Shown here: positions 54,572 through 63,045 of the stretch, one piece after another
Numbering within the stretch: the first letter of the stretch is position 1
Layout of the letters: each line of letters starts with the position of its first letter
DNA from: Cytophagaceae bacterium
Lineage (GTDB): Bacteria > Bacteroidota > Bacteroidia > Cytophagales > Flexibacteraceae
DNA length: 64,000 nt
Assembly (NCBI GenBank): GCA_027485575.1
Contig: JAIXQU010000103.1
Location: 1 to 64,000, forward strand
Reading direction: 5' to 3'
The notes under the pieces: generated by a model
What the model saw: the letters and a program-made list of their open reading frames with translations, nothing else
Databases searched by the model: none
What the model was told of the DNA's origin: nothing
Made by a program: the position numbers and the translations under genes

Positions 54572-55318
54572 ATGGGGTTTTTCTCCTTTCTTTTTAAGTC
54601 TGAAAAAAATGAAGTTCCTTTATCGGAGCCAATTGAAGTGGATATGCATAGTCACTTCTTGCCCGGAATAGATGATGGAGCTACCAATCTGGAGGAGTCT
54701 CTGGCTTTACTCAAGAAATTTGAGGAGAGAGGATATAAAAAAATAATTACCACGCCCCATATTATTCAGGATTTGTACCAAAATACCCCTGAGACAATTT
54801 TGCCGGTTTTGGCAAAAGTACAAGAGGCATTGGCCGAATCTGGTTCCAAATTAATTCTCCAGGCTGCGGCAGAGTATTTTATTGATGATACTTTTATCGC
54901 CATGCTGGATAATGATGAAAAACTTCTGACTTTGAAGGACAATTATGTGCTTGTGGAAACTGGTTTTATTAATGAACCCGCCTATTTGAGGGAGGTTCTT
55001 TTTAAAATGAGACTAAAAGGTTATCAGCCCGTTTTTGCACATCCGGAGCGGTATCTTTATCTTCAGACCAAAAAAGAGAAAGTGGAAGAAATTTTCCACA
55101 GCGGAGTTTTACTCCAACTAAATACCATGTCTTTAGGTGGATATTATGGTTTGCCAGCCCTAAAACTGGCGGAGTGGATGATTGAACAGGAGTTTGTTCA
55201 TTTTCTTGGCTCAGATTGCCATAGAGTAAGGCACCTTGAACCTTTGGAAAAGGCCTATCAATCCAAAGCTTTCAAAAAGCTAAGAGACTATCCACTTTTG
55301 AACAATACGCTTCTTTAG
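54572..55318 (+). CDS. PHP-family tyrosine phosphatase (CpsB/YwqE-like)
   Basis: A 248-residue PHP-fold metal phosphatase. DMHSHFLPGIDDG at residues 24-36 holds the metal ligands (Asp24, His26, His28), TTPHI the next His, AHPERYLYL the central histidine and SDCHR the last Asp-x-His pair. It removes phosphate from tyrosine-rich tails of exopolysaccharide co-polymerases. ATG 54572 (MGFFSFLF) is used because the promoter box lies inside the frame starting at 54491. It shares the strand with the HAD-type yjjG gene 18 bp downstream. Confidence 0.9.
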   Translation: MGFFSFLFKSEKNEVPLSEPIEVDMHSHFLPGIDDGATNLEESLALLKKFEERGYKKIITTPHIIQDLYQNTPETILPVLAKVQEALAESGSKLILQAAAEYFIDDTFIAMLDNDEKLLTLKDNYVLVETGFINEPAYLREVLFKMRLKGYQPVFAHPERYLYLQTKKEKVEEIFHSGVLLQLNTMSLGGYYGLPALKLAEWMIEQEFVHFLGSDCHRVRHLEPLEKAYQSKAFKKLRDYPLLNNTLL

Positions 55319-55336
55319 TTTTTGAGATTTAAGTAA

Positions 55337-56056
55337 ATGGATTTCAGCAAGGTCGAACATATTTTTTTTGATTTAGACCATACCCTATGGGATTATGATT
55401 TGAATTCTAAAATTGCATTGACCAGGCTTTATGAAGTTTATTCTCTTCAAAGTCTGGGGATATATCCTCTTGAGAAATTTATTTCTTCCTTCCACAAAGC
55501 CAACCTGGTGGTTTGGGATTTGTTTGAAGAAAGCAGTTTAAACCGGGACCAACTTCGAAATAAAAGGATGGAATTGGTTTTTGAGGATTTTGATTTAGAC
55601 CATCAGGTTTTGGAAGGATTTCATGAGGATTACTATCTTATGTGTAGCCAATCGCCCAATTTGATACATGGTGCCATTGAGTTGCTTGAGACCTTGAATA
55701 AAAATTATGCCTTGCATATCATCACCAATGGCTTTGATGATGCCCAATTTAACAAATTGAAAAACTCGGGTTTGAAACCTTATTTCAAAACAGTGACCAC
55801 ATCTGAAATGGCAAAAAGTAAGAAGCCGGAAAAGGCATATTTTGAATATGCACTAAATCGGGCCAATGCCAGCCCCGAAAACTCTCTTGTAATAGGAGAT
55901 GGATGGAGAACAGATGTTGCAGGCGCTATTTCCTATGGGTTAAAAGTAATCTGGTTTAACCAATCCGGCAAGCCTGGTCCAGACCCTAAAATTCTTCAAA
56001 TCAATCATTTGCCGGAGATAATCACCCTTATTTCTTCCTCCGGAGGTAATCTTTAA
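55337..56056 (+). CDS. yjjG: YjjG-type HAD nucleotidase
   Basis: A 239-residue HAD hydrolase. DLDHTLWDY near 12-20 has the nucleophile Asp12 and Asp14. HIITNGFDDAQFNKLKNSGL is motif II (Thr/Ser) with the YjjG-type FDDAQ. KSKKPEKAYFEYAL gives the Lys of motif III, and VIGDGWRTDVAGA motif IV. The family dephosphorylates noncanonical pyrimidine nucleotides as a house-cleaning enzyme. It is 18 bp after the CpsB-like gene. Confidence 0.88.
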   Translation: MDFSKVEHIFFDLDHTLWDYDLNSKIALTRLYEVYSLQSLGIYPLEKFISSFHKANLVVWDLFEESSLNRDQLRNKRMELVFEDFDLDHQVLEGFHEDYYLMCSQSPNLIHGAIELLETLNKNYALHIITNGFDDAQFNKLKNSGLKPYFKTVTTSEMAKSKKPEKAYFEYALNRANASPENSLVIGDGWRTDVAGAISYGLKVIWFNQSGKPGPDPKILQINHLPEIITLISSSGGNL

Positions 56057-56126
56057 TTTTTGTCTTTTAAGGATCCATTTCAGACCATTTACTTATTAAC
56101 TTGCAGCCTTAAATTTTTCTCTGAAT

Positions 56127-57422
56127 ATGACCGCAACTGGAACCTCCATAACCCGCGACAAGGTTATCTTTGACTTAATAGATAAAGAATACCATAGACA
56201 GGAATTTGGAATAGAATTAATTGCATCAGAAAATTTTACCTCTCAACAGGTGATGGATGCAATGGGCTCAGTATTAACCAATAAATATGCTGAAGGCTTG
56301 CCCGGAAAGCGATATTATGGTGGATGTGAAATTGTGGATCAGGTCGAGCAGCTGGCAATAGACAGAGCAAAAGAACTTTTTGGATCGGCATGGGCAAACG
56401 TTCAACCCCATTCTGGCGCACAGGCCAATGCAGCAGTGATGCTTGCCGTTCTGAATCCGGGTGACAAAATCCTCGGCTTTGACCTTTCTCACGGCGGACA
56501 CCTGACACATGGTTCACCGGTTAATTTTTCCGGAAAGCTTTATGAACCTCATTTTTATGGCGTTGAGGCAGATTCAGGATTAATTGATTGGGACAAAGTC
56601 GAACAAAAAGCCCTTGAAGTTAAACCTAAACTAATAATTTGTGGTGCTTCTGCATACAGCCGCGACTGGGATTATGTGCGACTAAGAAAAGTTGCAGATC
56701 AGATTGGTGCGCTGCTGTTGGCTGATATTTCACATCCTTCTGCTATGATAGCCAAAGGCTTGTTAAACAATCCGATTCCTCATTGTCATATCATTACAAC
56801 TACAACCCACAAAACACTGAGAGGTCCAAGAGGTGGTTTGATTTTGATGGGAAAAGATTTTGAAAATCCGTTTGGTCTTAAAACACCAAAGGGTGAATTG
56901 AAAATGATGTCTACACTATTAGACATGGCCGTATTTCCTGGAACCCAGGGTGGACCGTTAGAACATGTAATCGCAGCCAAGGCAATCGCTTTTGGTGAAT
57001 GTCTGACAGATGAGTTTGGTGAATATGTTCAACAAGTACGGTCAAATGCGCAAGCTATGGCCAGGGCATTTGTTGCCAAAGGGTATAAAATTATATCCGG
57101 AGGTACCGACAATCATTTGATGCTAATTGATTTAAGGAGTAAAAATTTAACAGGAAAAATTGCTGAGAACACCTTGATCAAAGCAGATATTACCATCAAT
57201 AAAAACATGGTTCCTTTTGATGATAAGTCCCCTTTTGTTACTTCTGGAATGAGGATAGGAACTGCTGCCATGACAACAAGAGGATTGAAAGAAGCAGATT
57301 TTGAACGAATTGTGGAACTGATTGACCGGGTTTTAATGGACCCTGAAAACGAAGAGAAGATTCTGAATACCAGGAATGAAATCAACCATTGGATGAAATC
57401 GTTTCCGTTGTATAAGAATTAG
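56127..57422 (+). CDS. glyA: Serine hydroxymethyltransferase
   Basis: A 431-residue PLP enzyme that interconverts serine and glycine with methylene-THF. It has [11 protein letters not shown] near 29-39, [38 protein letters not shown], and the PLP lysine in [14 protein letters not shown] near 228. [17 protein letters not shown] and [15 protein letters not shown] are also conserved. Full length. It supplies one-carbon units, including the methylene-THF used by PanB. A hairpin terminator follows. Confidence 0.97.
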   Translation: MTATGTSITRDKVIFDLIDKEYHRQEFGIELIASENFTSQQVMDAMGSVLTNKYAEGLPGKRYYGGCEIVDQVEQLAIDRAKELFGSAWANVQPHSGAQANAAVMLAVLNPGDKILGFDLSHGGHLTHGSPVNFSGKLYEPHFYGVEADSGLIDWDKVEQKALEVKPKLIICGASAYSRDWDYVRLRKVADQIGALLLADISHPSAMIAKGLLNNPIPHCHIITTTTHKTLRGPRGGLILMGKDFENPFGLKTPKGELKMMSTLLDMAVFPGTQGGPLEHVIAAKAIAFGECLTDEFGEYVQQVRSNAQAMARAFVAKGYKIISGGTDNHLMLIDLRSKNLTGKIAENTLIKADITINKNMVPFDDKSPFVTSGMRIGTAAMTTRGLKEADFERIVELIDRVLMDPENEEKILNTRNEINHWMKSFPLYKN

Positions 57423-57446
57423 AAGACTGGAAAACAGATAAAGAAT

Positions 57447-57472
57447 GAGGCCTACGAAATGGGCCTCTTTTC
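57447..57472. terminator. Short terminator after glyA
   Basis: GAGGCC (57447-57452) pairs with GGCCTC (57462-57467), followed by TTTTC. It is shorter than the other terminators here and lies just outside the end of the convergent OMP gene. Confidence 0.65.
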
Positions 57473-57474
57473 AT

Positions 57475-58752
57475 TTAGTCCACCCTGTAGCGATTAAACC
57501 AAAGGAAATCATTTAGTGTGAATCCAAGGGTCACCTGCCAGTATTTGTCAACACCGACGTTGCTGTTTTCCAAACCTCGGATACCATATGCTAAACCAAT
57601 ATTTATAAGTGGTCTGCTGAATTTTGCTTCCTTTCTGATGATTGGGAATGATGCACCCAGGCTAAGCTTTCTATCTGTTAAAAATTTTCCATCCTGCTGT
57701 AAAGGAAGTTGACCGTAACTTAATCCACCTCTGAAAGTGATAATGTTCAGATACCGGGTTGATTTTTTAGTACCAATTGTATATTCCCCTCCCAATCTAA
57801 AGCCGAATGCATCTTTAGGAGTTACAATTGTATTTTCCTCGTTTGCATTTGGCGCCTTAATCCAGTCAATTTCAAAGCTGAGTGAGCCTTTTTCGAAATC
57901 AAAAAATGAAATTCCTGCCGTGTAGATTATAGGCCTCTCAAGACTTTCTTTAGTTCCAGAATCTAAGGTATCTCTTTGGTCTCCGGTTCCTTGAATTGCA
58001 AATGTTCTGTATTTTTTAAATTTAACTCTGTTACCCAGGTCAGCAGTAAGGCCCAAAGCCAAAAACGATTTACGTTCTTTATTTACAGGCAGCCGAAAAT
58101 GCAGACCTGGCTTAAAAATAAATTGGCTGACCTTTCGTCTGTAAATGGAAATAAAACTATAATTGGACGATTTGGGCAGAACTCCGAAACTGACAGAGTC
58201 TTCAAGTGTACCAAATAGATAACTTGCTTCAATTCCAAGACTTAAAAAGCGATTTAGTTCATAGCCAGAAGATACCCAAACCTGGGAGATTCCGCCCAAA
58301 CCTCTGGTTCTTGTACCGATAGTATCTACGTTTACCTGGCGTTTGTCAAAAAAAACAAAGTCTCTGGATGAAAATGGTCTAATACCAAATCCAGAGCTCA
58401 ATCTTGTGCTGATTGGAATAATAAATGAAAGTTGGGCAGGTCCACCCGAACCCGATTGAAAGTCTCCTGACCCTGGTCCTTTTTGATTTCTGAAAAGGTA
58501 TCTGATGTCAAAATCAAGATTTACTTTTCGGTTAAAGGAAAGTAATGCAGGGTTTGAAATATTTGGCTGGTCGGAATTAGGAGCTGCCATGCCACAACCT
58601 GCCATGCCCTCATTCCTACTGAGCCCAATACCTGCGGATTGCCCCAGACCAAATCTGGATATTGGAGAATGTCCCAAATTGGACTGACCAAAAACTAGGT
58701 TTTGAGGGAGGAGCTGGAGGCAAAATGCCGTTAGAAAAATTAGGTATCGCAA
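57475..58752 (-). CDS. Outer membrane beta-barrel protein (FadL/OMPP1-like)
   Basis: A 425-residue protein with a signal peptide (residues about 1-22, ending FGQ). The mature N-terminus (SPISRFGLGQSAGIGLSRNEGMAGCGMA) and NPALLSFNRK resemble the start of FadL/OMPP1 transporters. The rest is alternating strands (SSGFGIRPFS, FRLGGEYTIGTKKSTRYLNIITFRGGLSYGQ), ending in aromatic-rich NDFLWFNRYRVD. It is 13 bp after coaX. In many Bacteroidota an OMP of this kind follows coaX ahead of lptC-type genes. Function is unproven. Confidence 0.7.
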   Translation of the reverse strand: MRYLIFLTAFCLQLLPQNLVFGQSNLGHSPISRFGLGQSAGIGLSRNEGMAGCGMAAPNSDQPNISNPALLSFNRKVNLDFDIRYLFRNQKGPGSGDFQSGSGGPAQLSFIIPISTRLSSGFGIRPFSSRDFVFFDKRQVNVDTIGTRTRGLGGISQVWVSSGYELNRFLSLGIEASYLFGTLEDSVSFGVLPKSSNYSFISIYRRKVSQFIFKPGLHFRLPVNKERKSFLALGLTADLGNRVKFKKYRTFAIQGTGDQRDTLDSGTKESLERPIIYTAGISFFDFEKGSLSFEIDWIKAPNANEENTIVTPKDAFGFRLGGEYTIGTKKSTRYLNIITFRGGLSYGQLPLQQDGKFLTDRKLSLGASFPIIRKEAKFSRPLINIGLAYGIRGLENSNVGVDKYWQVTLGFTLNDFLWFNRYRVD

Positions 58753-58765
58753 TTTTTTTTTGTAT

Positions 58766-59506
58766 TCAAATCTTGTTTTTCAGAATGCTTTTCATTCCAA
58801 TAAAAACCAGATCAGGGGCTACAAAATTGTAAGTATTAATCCGATGTGACAAATAATTAACATCTCCGCCTGTTAAAACCAGTTTTACCCCTCCTTTCAC
58901 TTCTTTTATGAACTCAGAATAATGGTATTCTATTTCTGCTTTCATTCCCATTAAAACCCCTGAGGCCAAACAAGAAAGTGTAGAGGTGCCAAATCTCCCA
59001 AGTAATTCACTTTCAGAGGATAATGGGAGATTTTCAGTATATTGGTGCATGGCTTTGAATCTCATTGACATTCCGGGTGAAATTATTCCTCCTTTATGGT
59101 TTTTATCTATGTCTATAAAATCAATGGTCATACAAGTGCCCAATTGTACCACACAAATATTTTCATTTTTGAATAATTCTATGGCCCCCTTAATTGAAGC
59201 TACTCTGTCTTTTCCCATATTTTCCGGATTATCATACGACCATTTTATTCCTTCTGCATCTTTATAATGGAGATCAGAAATCCAGATTTTTGGGTACAAC
59301 CTGGTAAGGACCTCTTTTGAGGCAGATTTTCCGGAAGATGATATTAAAGCAGCTTTGAAATCTTTGTTTTCGAACCAGGAATAAAGTTGATTTTCATTTT
59401 CTTTATTAAATATCTCTTTTTCCATCAGATTTTCACCCTGAAAAACCGCAGCTTTGAATTGTGTATTGCCAATATCAAGTAAAAGATATGACTCAGTATT
59501 GTCCAT
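58766..59506 (-). CDS. coaX: Type III pantothenate kinase
   Basis: A 246-residue ASKHA-fold kinase that phosphorylates pantothenate, the first committed step to CoA. The phosphate-1 loop is LLLDIGNTQFK (Asp11), GKDRVAS carries the pantothenate-contacting Arg region, and VQLGTCMTIDFID is the second acidic block. GGIISPGMSMRFKAMHQYTENLP and LTGGDV complete the family pattern. It is first in the coaX-OMP transcript and divergent from the binding-protein gene. It complements PanB upstream in the window. Confidence 0.94.
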   Translation of the reverse strand: MDNTESYLLLDIGNTQFKAAVFQGENLMEKEIFNKENENQLYSWFENKDFKAALISSSGKSASKEVLTRLYPKIWISDLHYKDAEGIKWSYDNPENMGKDRVASIKGAIELFKNENICVVQLGTCMTIDFIDIDKNHKGGIISPGMSMRFKAMHQYTENLPLSSESELLGRFGTSTLSCLASGVLMGMKAEIEYHYSEFIKEVKGGVKLVLTGGDVNYLSHRINTYNFVAPDLVFIGMKSILKNKI

Positions 59507-59544
59507 TATGTTTTTCTAATAATTTGAAATAGGAAGGATTGACA

Positions 59545-59552
59545 TATTTTTG
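59545..59552 (+). promoter_or_regulatory. Full Bacteroidota promoter (TTTG-N18-TATTTTTG)
   Basis: TTTG at 59523-59526, an 18-base spacer and TATTTTTG form the best -33/-7 pair in the window. The ATG at 59557 follows 4 bases after the box, so the mRNA would be almost leaderless. Confidence 0.6.
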
Positions 59553-59556
59553 CCCA

Positions 59557-60390
59557 ATGCAATTCAAAAGTACCATTTCCCTTGGAGGTGTTCCAGAACA
59601 TTTTAATTTCCCCTGGAAGATTTGGATTAATCAAATGGATGTAAAACAGGAAGAATTCAATTGGGTTTGGAATGACTTTCCTGGAGGTTCCGGAGCTATG
59701 ATTCAATCTTTGGAATATGGTGAAATTGATGTTGCCATAGTACTGACCGAAGCACTAGCCAATGCAAAGATAAAAGGCTTGGATCTCATTCCATTGTCAA
59801 CTTTTGTAAAAAGTCCTTTGGTATGGGGTATTTTTACATCTGCTGACAATCCAACAAATAAAATAGGACCAATGGAAAACATGAAAATTGCCATTTCCAG
59901 ATTTGGTTCAGGTTCAGAACTTATGGCCAAAGTGTTTGCCAGAGAAAGAAGCGAAATCCTCAATGAGTCAAATTTTGTTATCGTCAATAATTTAGAAGGA
60001 GGAAGGTTAGCCCTTCTGAATGGTGATGCGGATTTGTTTTTTTGGGAAAAATGGATGACCAAACCTTTGGTTGACTCATCTGAGCTAAAGATGATTGGCG
60101 AAATTCCTACACCGTGGCCGTGTTTTTTGGCAGTTTGTAAGCCTAAATTTTATAACAATGAATTGAAAATGAAGGCCTTTATGAATAATTATCTTAAAGT
60201 ATTGGAAATTGCAAAAAGTCTTAAACAGGGTGAAGCTACCCATCGGGAATTGTCAAGAAATTATGGTTTGAAACCGGATGACGCTAAAGAATGGCTTAGC
60301 AAAGTTGAATGGGCAAATGGTTGGGAAACACCTGCCCAACCCCTGGATTTGGCAACAGCTACCCTGCAGGAAATCTATTCTTTAAATTGA
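59557..60390 (+). CDS. Periplasmic-binding-fold protein without signal (NMT1/SsuA-like)
   Basis: A 277-residue protein of the substrate-binding fold. It has ISLGGVPEHFNFPWKIW, GGSGAMIQSLEYGEIDVAIVLTEA, a second-lobe MENMKIAISRFGSGSELMAKVFARE and GRLALLNGDADLFFWEKWM, as in NMT1/SsuA/TauA-like proteins. No signal peptide or lipobox is visible, so it may act in the cytoplasm, unlike ABC transporter binding proteins; no ABC genes are nearby. The frame is preceded by a TATTTTTG promoter. Its last 16 bp overlap the convergent LysR-like gene, whose missing effector half would have this same fold. Confidence 0.75.
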   Translation: MQFKSTISLGGVPEHFNFPWKIWINQMDVKQEEFNWVWNDFPGGSGAMIQSLEYGEIDVAIVLTEALANAKIKGLDLIPLSTFVKSPLVWGIFTSADNPTNKIGPMENMKIAISRFGSGSELMAKVFARERSEILNESNFVIVNNLEGGRLALLNGDADLFFWEKWMTKPLVDSSELKMIGEIPTPWPCFLAVCKPKFYNNELKMKAFMNNYLKVLEIAKSLKQGEATHRELSRNYGLKPDDAKEWLSKVEWANGWETPAQPLDLATATLQEIYSLN

Positions 60391-60680
60391 AAATGGTTTT
60401 TTCTTGATTTTGGGTCAACCGGATTTTTAAAAGGCGCAATTAATTCATTGACTTTAGCCAGAATATATTTGGCTTGGTTAATAACTTCTTTTCCCTGTTT
60501 GGTAGGAGTGATAGGTATGGAACCCTTAATAAATATTTCTACACCCAATTTCTCTTCAACCAATTTGATTTGGTGACTAAGTGTACTTTGTTCTGCATGG
60601 CAGGATTCTGCACCTTTTGAATAGCTGCCATTTTCCGATACCGCTACTAAATATTCCAATTGCCTTAGTGTGACGATCAT
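60375..60680 (-). CDS. LysR-type DNA-binding domain protein (no effector domain)
   Basis: A 101-residue protein. It begins VTLRQLEYLVAVSENGSYSKGAESCH and continues EQSTLSHQIKLVEEKLGVEIF, the winged helix-turn-helix of LysR/OxyR-type regulators. A linker helix (GKEVINQAKYILAKVNELI) follows, then about 20 residues and a stop. Full-length relatives have about 200 more residues with the ligand-binding domain, and none follows here. It may be a natural stand-alone regulator or a truncated one. Its 3' end overlaps the convergent binding-protein gene by 16 bp. Confidence 0.82.
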   Translation of the reverse strand: MIVTLRQLEYLVAVSENGSYSKGAESCHAEQSTLSHQIKLVEEKLGVEIFIKGSIPITPTKQGKEVINQAKYILAKVNELIAPFKNPVDPKSRKNHFQFKE

Positions 60681-60773
60681 GTATTTGATTTCGGCTTAAA
60701 AAATGGATACATCAACGATTCAAGGAATAGTCCTAAATAAAATAAAAAATCTATAATCTTAACTTAATTATTT

Positions 60774-60995
60774 CTACCTATCCCAAAAAGGGCTAACTTT
60801 TTTTCTATGGTAGCTTTTGATATTTAACCAGAAAGCAAGGGCAAGATAAATAACAATCGGGGAACCAATTGTTAAGAAGGAAATATAAATAAAATAAAGT
60901 CTAATACTACTGGTGCTCAACCCCATAGCATCGCCCAGCCATGTGCAAACCCCAAATGCTTTCCTTTCGATGAACGATTTAAACTGAATAACCAT
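60774..60995 (-). CDS. PspC domain small membrane protein
   Basis: A 73-residue protein with the PspC motif: ERKAFGVCTWLGDAMGLSTSSIRLYFIYISF, then a hydrophobic helix (GSPIVIYLALAFWLN) and a basic tail. PspC-like proteins respond to membrane stress or help sense it. It is alone between the LysR-like gene and a divergent lipoprotein gene, with about 130 bp of shared upstream region. Confidence 0.8.
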   Translation of the reverse strand: MVIQFKSFIERKAFGVCTWLGDAMGLSTSSIRLYFIYISFLTIGSPIVIYLALAFWLNIKSYHRKKVSPFWDR

Positions 60996-61062
60996 GGCTT
61001 AAATTTTTAATTAATATTGTTAGTTGATTAATAGCAAATTAGGTCATAAAGAATTGATGTTC

Positions 61063-61070
61063 TATTTTTG
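61063..61070 (+). promoter_or_regulatory. -7 box (TATTTTTG) for the TPR lipoprotein gene
   Basis: An exact TAnnTTTG match followed by CCGCACTTTC, with the ATG at 61122. The 50-base leader is longer than for the other genes here. Confidence 0.5.
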
Positions 61071-61121
61071 CCGCACTTTCAAACGTAAGAACAAAAAGTA
61101 AATTTACTGTAAACTCGCATT

Positions 61122-62960
61122 ATGTTTAACAAAAATATTTTGGCCCCTTCCATTTTAGCATTGTTTTTACTTCAAGGATGTGCCTTGAACTCGATGTTAA
61201 AAAAAGCACAACAACAAAAACTAACCCTGGAACCAAGCCCTTTGGAATTGCATGGTGATTCTGTGAAATTTAGTTTTTCAGCAGAGTTACCCATCAAAAT
61301 GTTAAAAAAAGGTAAAGCATATACGCTAAGTTTTAATTACAAATATTCAGACCAGAAATTACCTGTTGGTAACCTGAAATTCAATTATCTTGATTTTCCT
61401 GAACAAAAAACCCAGGCTCCAAAAATGAGTCGGAAATTTGCTTTTTCATACAAAAGCAATTCGATGGATAAAGGCGATTTAATTCTCCAGGGTTCAGCCT
61501 CAAATCAAAATGATAAGGCAAAAATGTCGCCTGAGGTTAATTTTGCAAAAGGATTGATTTTGACTTCTCAACTGGTTCAGAATGAATTTTTAACCAGTCT
61601 GGCAGGACATGGATATAATCCACTTCCTGAGTACTATCCGGTTAACGTAAATTTTTATTTCGATCAAGGAAGTGCTGTTCTTAAGGTAAAGGGTCAGGAA
61701 GAAGATAAAAAGGGTAAGTCTAAAGCAAAGAAGTCTAAGAAAGTTGAGAAAAAGCCAATGAATCAAATGGCTTTGGATGCTTACATTGCTTCCAGGAATG
61801 CTACAAAGACAGTGACAATTACAGGTATGCACTCACCGGAAGGTAGGGAAGTGAAAAACACTGAACTTTCTGACATGCGGGCAAAGGCCATTGAAAAATA
61901 CTATAGAAGTATGATGAAAAGGCTAAATTATGGTACCAAAGCCGACTCAATTGAGTTTGTAACTAAAGCGTTGGTTCAGAACTGGCTTCCAATGAAAGAT
62001 ACTTTGGTTTCAGATACCTCTCTTACGAAAGATGAAAAAGCCGCAGTACTTGCAGTTATTGATGGTCCCGGATCTTATGTAGAACAGGAGCAGGCATTGG
62101 AAAAACTTCCATGTTTTCCAAAGTTGTTGTTCAATATATATCCAAAATTACGATTGGGCCAAACCGAAATATTGACACTCAAACCAAAGAAAACTGAATC
62201 TCAGATTTCTGCTTTGGCAAAAGCAATATCTGAAGGAGGAAATGCGAGCGATACATTGAGCGACAAAGAGCTAAGCTTTGCCGCTACACTAACTCCGATT
62301 TTGTCTGAAAAGGAAGCCATTTATACCGCAGCAACCAAGAAAAATGATAGCTGGCAGGCCCACAACAATCTGGGAGCTGTAAGATTAGAAATGGCTAAAA
62401 AATCAACTGGTGAACAAAGAACAGCCTTAGTTGACAAAGCAATAACAAATCTTGAAATATCACGGGCAAGAATGGAAACCCCGGAAGTATATGCCAATCT
62501 GGCCACAGCCTATCTTATGAAAGGAAATATGGAAAAAATTGACGAATGTTTTTCCAAATCACAAGGCTTGAGTGGTAATAGCGAGGCAAAAAGAATTACG
62601 AATTCAGTGAAAGGAATAGTTGACATGAAAAGAGGAAATTATACATCTTCTTTAAATATGTTTGCAAATGGAGTTGATGAGCCAACGACCAATTTTAATA
62701 AAGGCTTAGCTCAAATCCTGAAGAAAGATTGGTCTGGAGGGTATTCTACCCTTGAGGAATTGGCCGCAACAGGATCAACCAATGCACTGGTATTTTATGT
62801 TCAGGCTGTAGCGGCTGCAAGACAAAACAAAGAAACTGAGCTAGGTGCAAAATTAAAGAAAGCAGTTACTCTTGATTCTTCTCTGAAATCCAAAGCGCTG
62901 AATGATTTGGAGTTTCTTAATTTTTATTCAAAAGCCTCCTTTAAAGGAGCGATTGAATAA
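61122..62960 (+). CDS. Large lipoprotein with OmpA-like and TPR parts
   Basis: A 612-residue lipoprotein (signal LALFLLQGC, Cys near 22). The first 170 residues are beta-rich (VKFSFSAELPIKMLKKGKAYTLSFNY). A Lys-rich linker (about 196-214) follows. Then ATKTVTITGMHSPEGREVKNTELSDMRAKAIEKYY recalls the OmpA-type peptidoglycan-binding motif, but weakly. The C-terminal half has TPR-like helices (NDSWQAHNNLGAVRLEMAKK, TPEVYANLATAYLMKGNMEKI, RGNYTSSLNMFANG). It is probably on the inner leaflet of the outer membrane or at the surface; a scaffold role is likely. I do not recognise a named family. Confidence 0.68.
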   Translation: MFNKNILAPSILALFLLQGCALNSMLKKAQQQKLTLEPSPLELHGDSVKFSFSAELPIKMLKKGKAYTLSFNYKYSDQKLPVGNLKFNYLDFPEQKTQAPKMSRKFAFSYKSNSMDKGDLILQGSASNQNDKAKMSPEVNFAKGLILTSQLVQNEFLTSLAGHGYNPLPEYYPVNVNFYFDQGSAVLKVKGQEEDKKGKSKAKKSKKVEKKPMNQMALDAYIASRNATKTVTITGMHSPEGREVKNTELSDMRAKAIEKYYRSMMKRLNYGTKADSIEFVTKALVQNWLPMKDTLVSDTSLTKDEKAAVLAVIDGPGSYVEQEQALEKLPCFPKLLFNIYPKLRLGQTEILTLKPKKTESQISALAKAISEGGNASDTLSDKELSFAATLTPILSEKEAIYTAATKKNDSWQAHNNLGAVRLEMAKKSTGEQRTALVDKAITNLEISRARMETPEVYANLATAYLMKGNMEKIDECFSKSQGLSGNSEAKRITNSVKGIVDMKRGNYTSSLNMFANGVDEPTTNFNKGLAQILKKDWSGGYSTLEELAATGSTNALVFYVQAVAAARQNKETELGAKLKKAVTLDSSLKSKALNDLEFLNFYSKASFKGAIE

Positions 62961-62983
62961 TTCTCTGGTAAATGGCTTTAATC

Positions 62984-63028
62984 CAGGATATTCTTGAAAA
63001 ACTTTTTAAGAATATCCTGATTTTATTT
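62984..63028 (+). terminator. Terminator between TPR lipoprotein and ispH
   Basis: A 12-bp perfect stem, CAGGATATTCTT (62984-62995) with AAGAATATCCTG (63008-63019), followed by ATTTTATTT. The ispH start lies only 18 bp beyond, so some read-through is possible. Confidence 0.75.
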
Positions 63029-63045
63029 AAAATGTAGTGTGTTTT

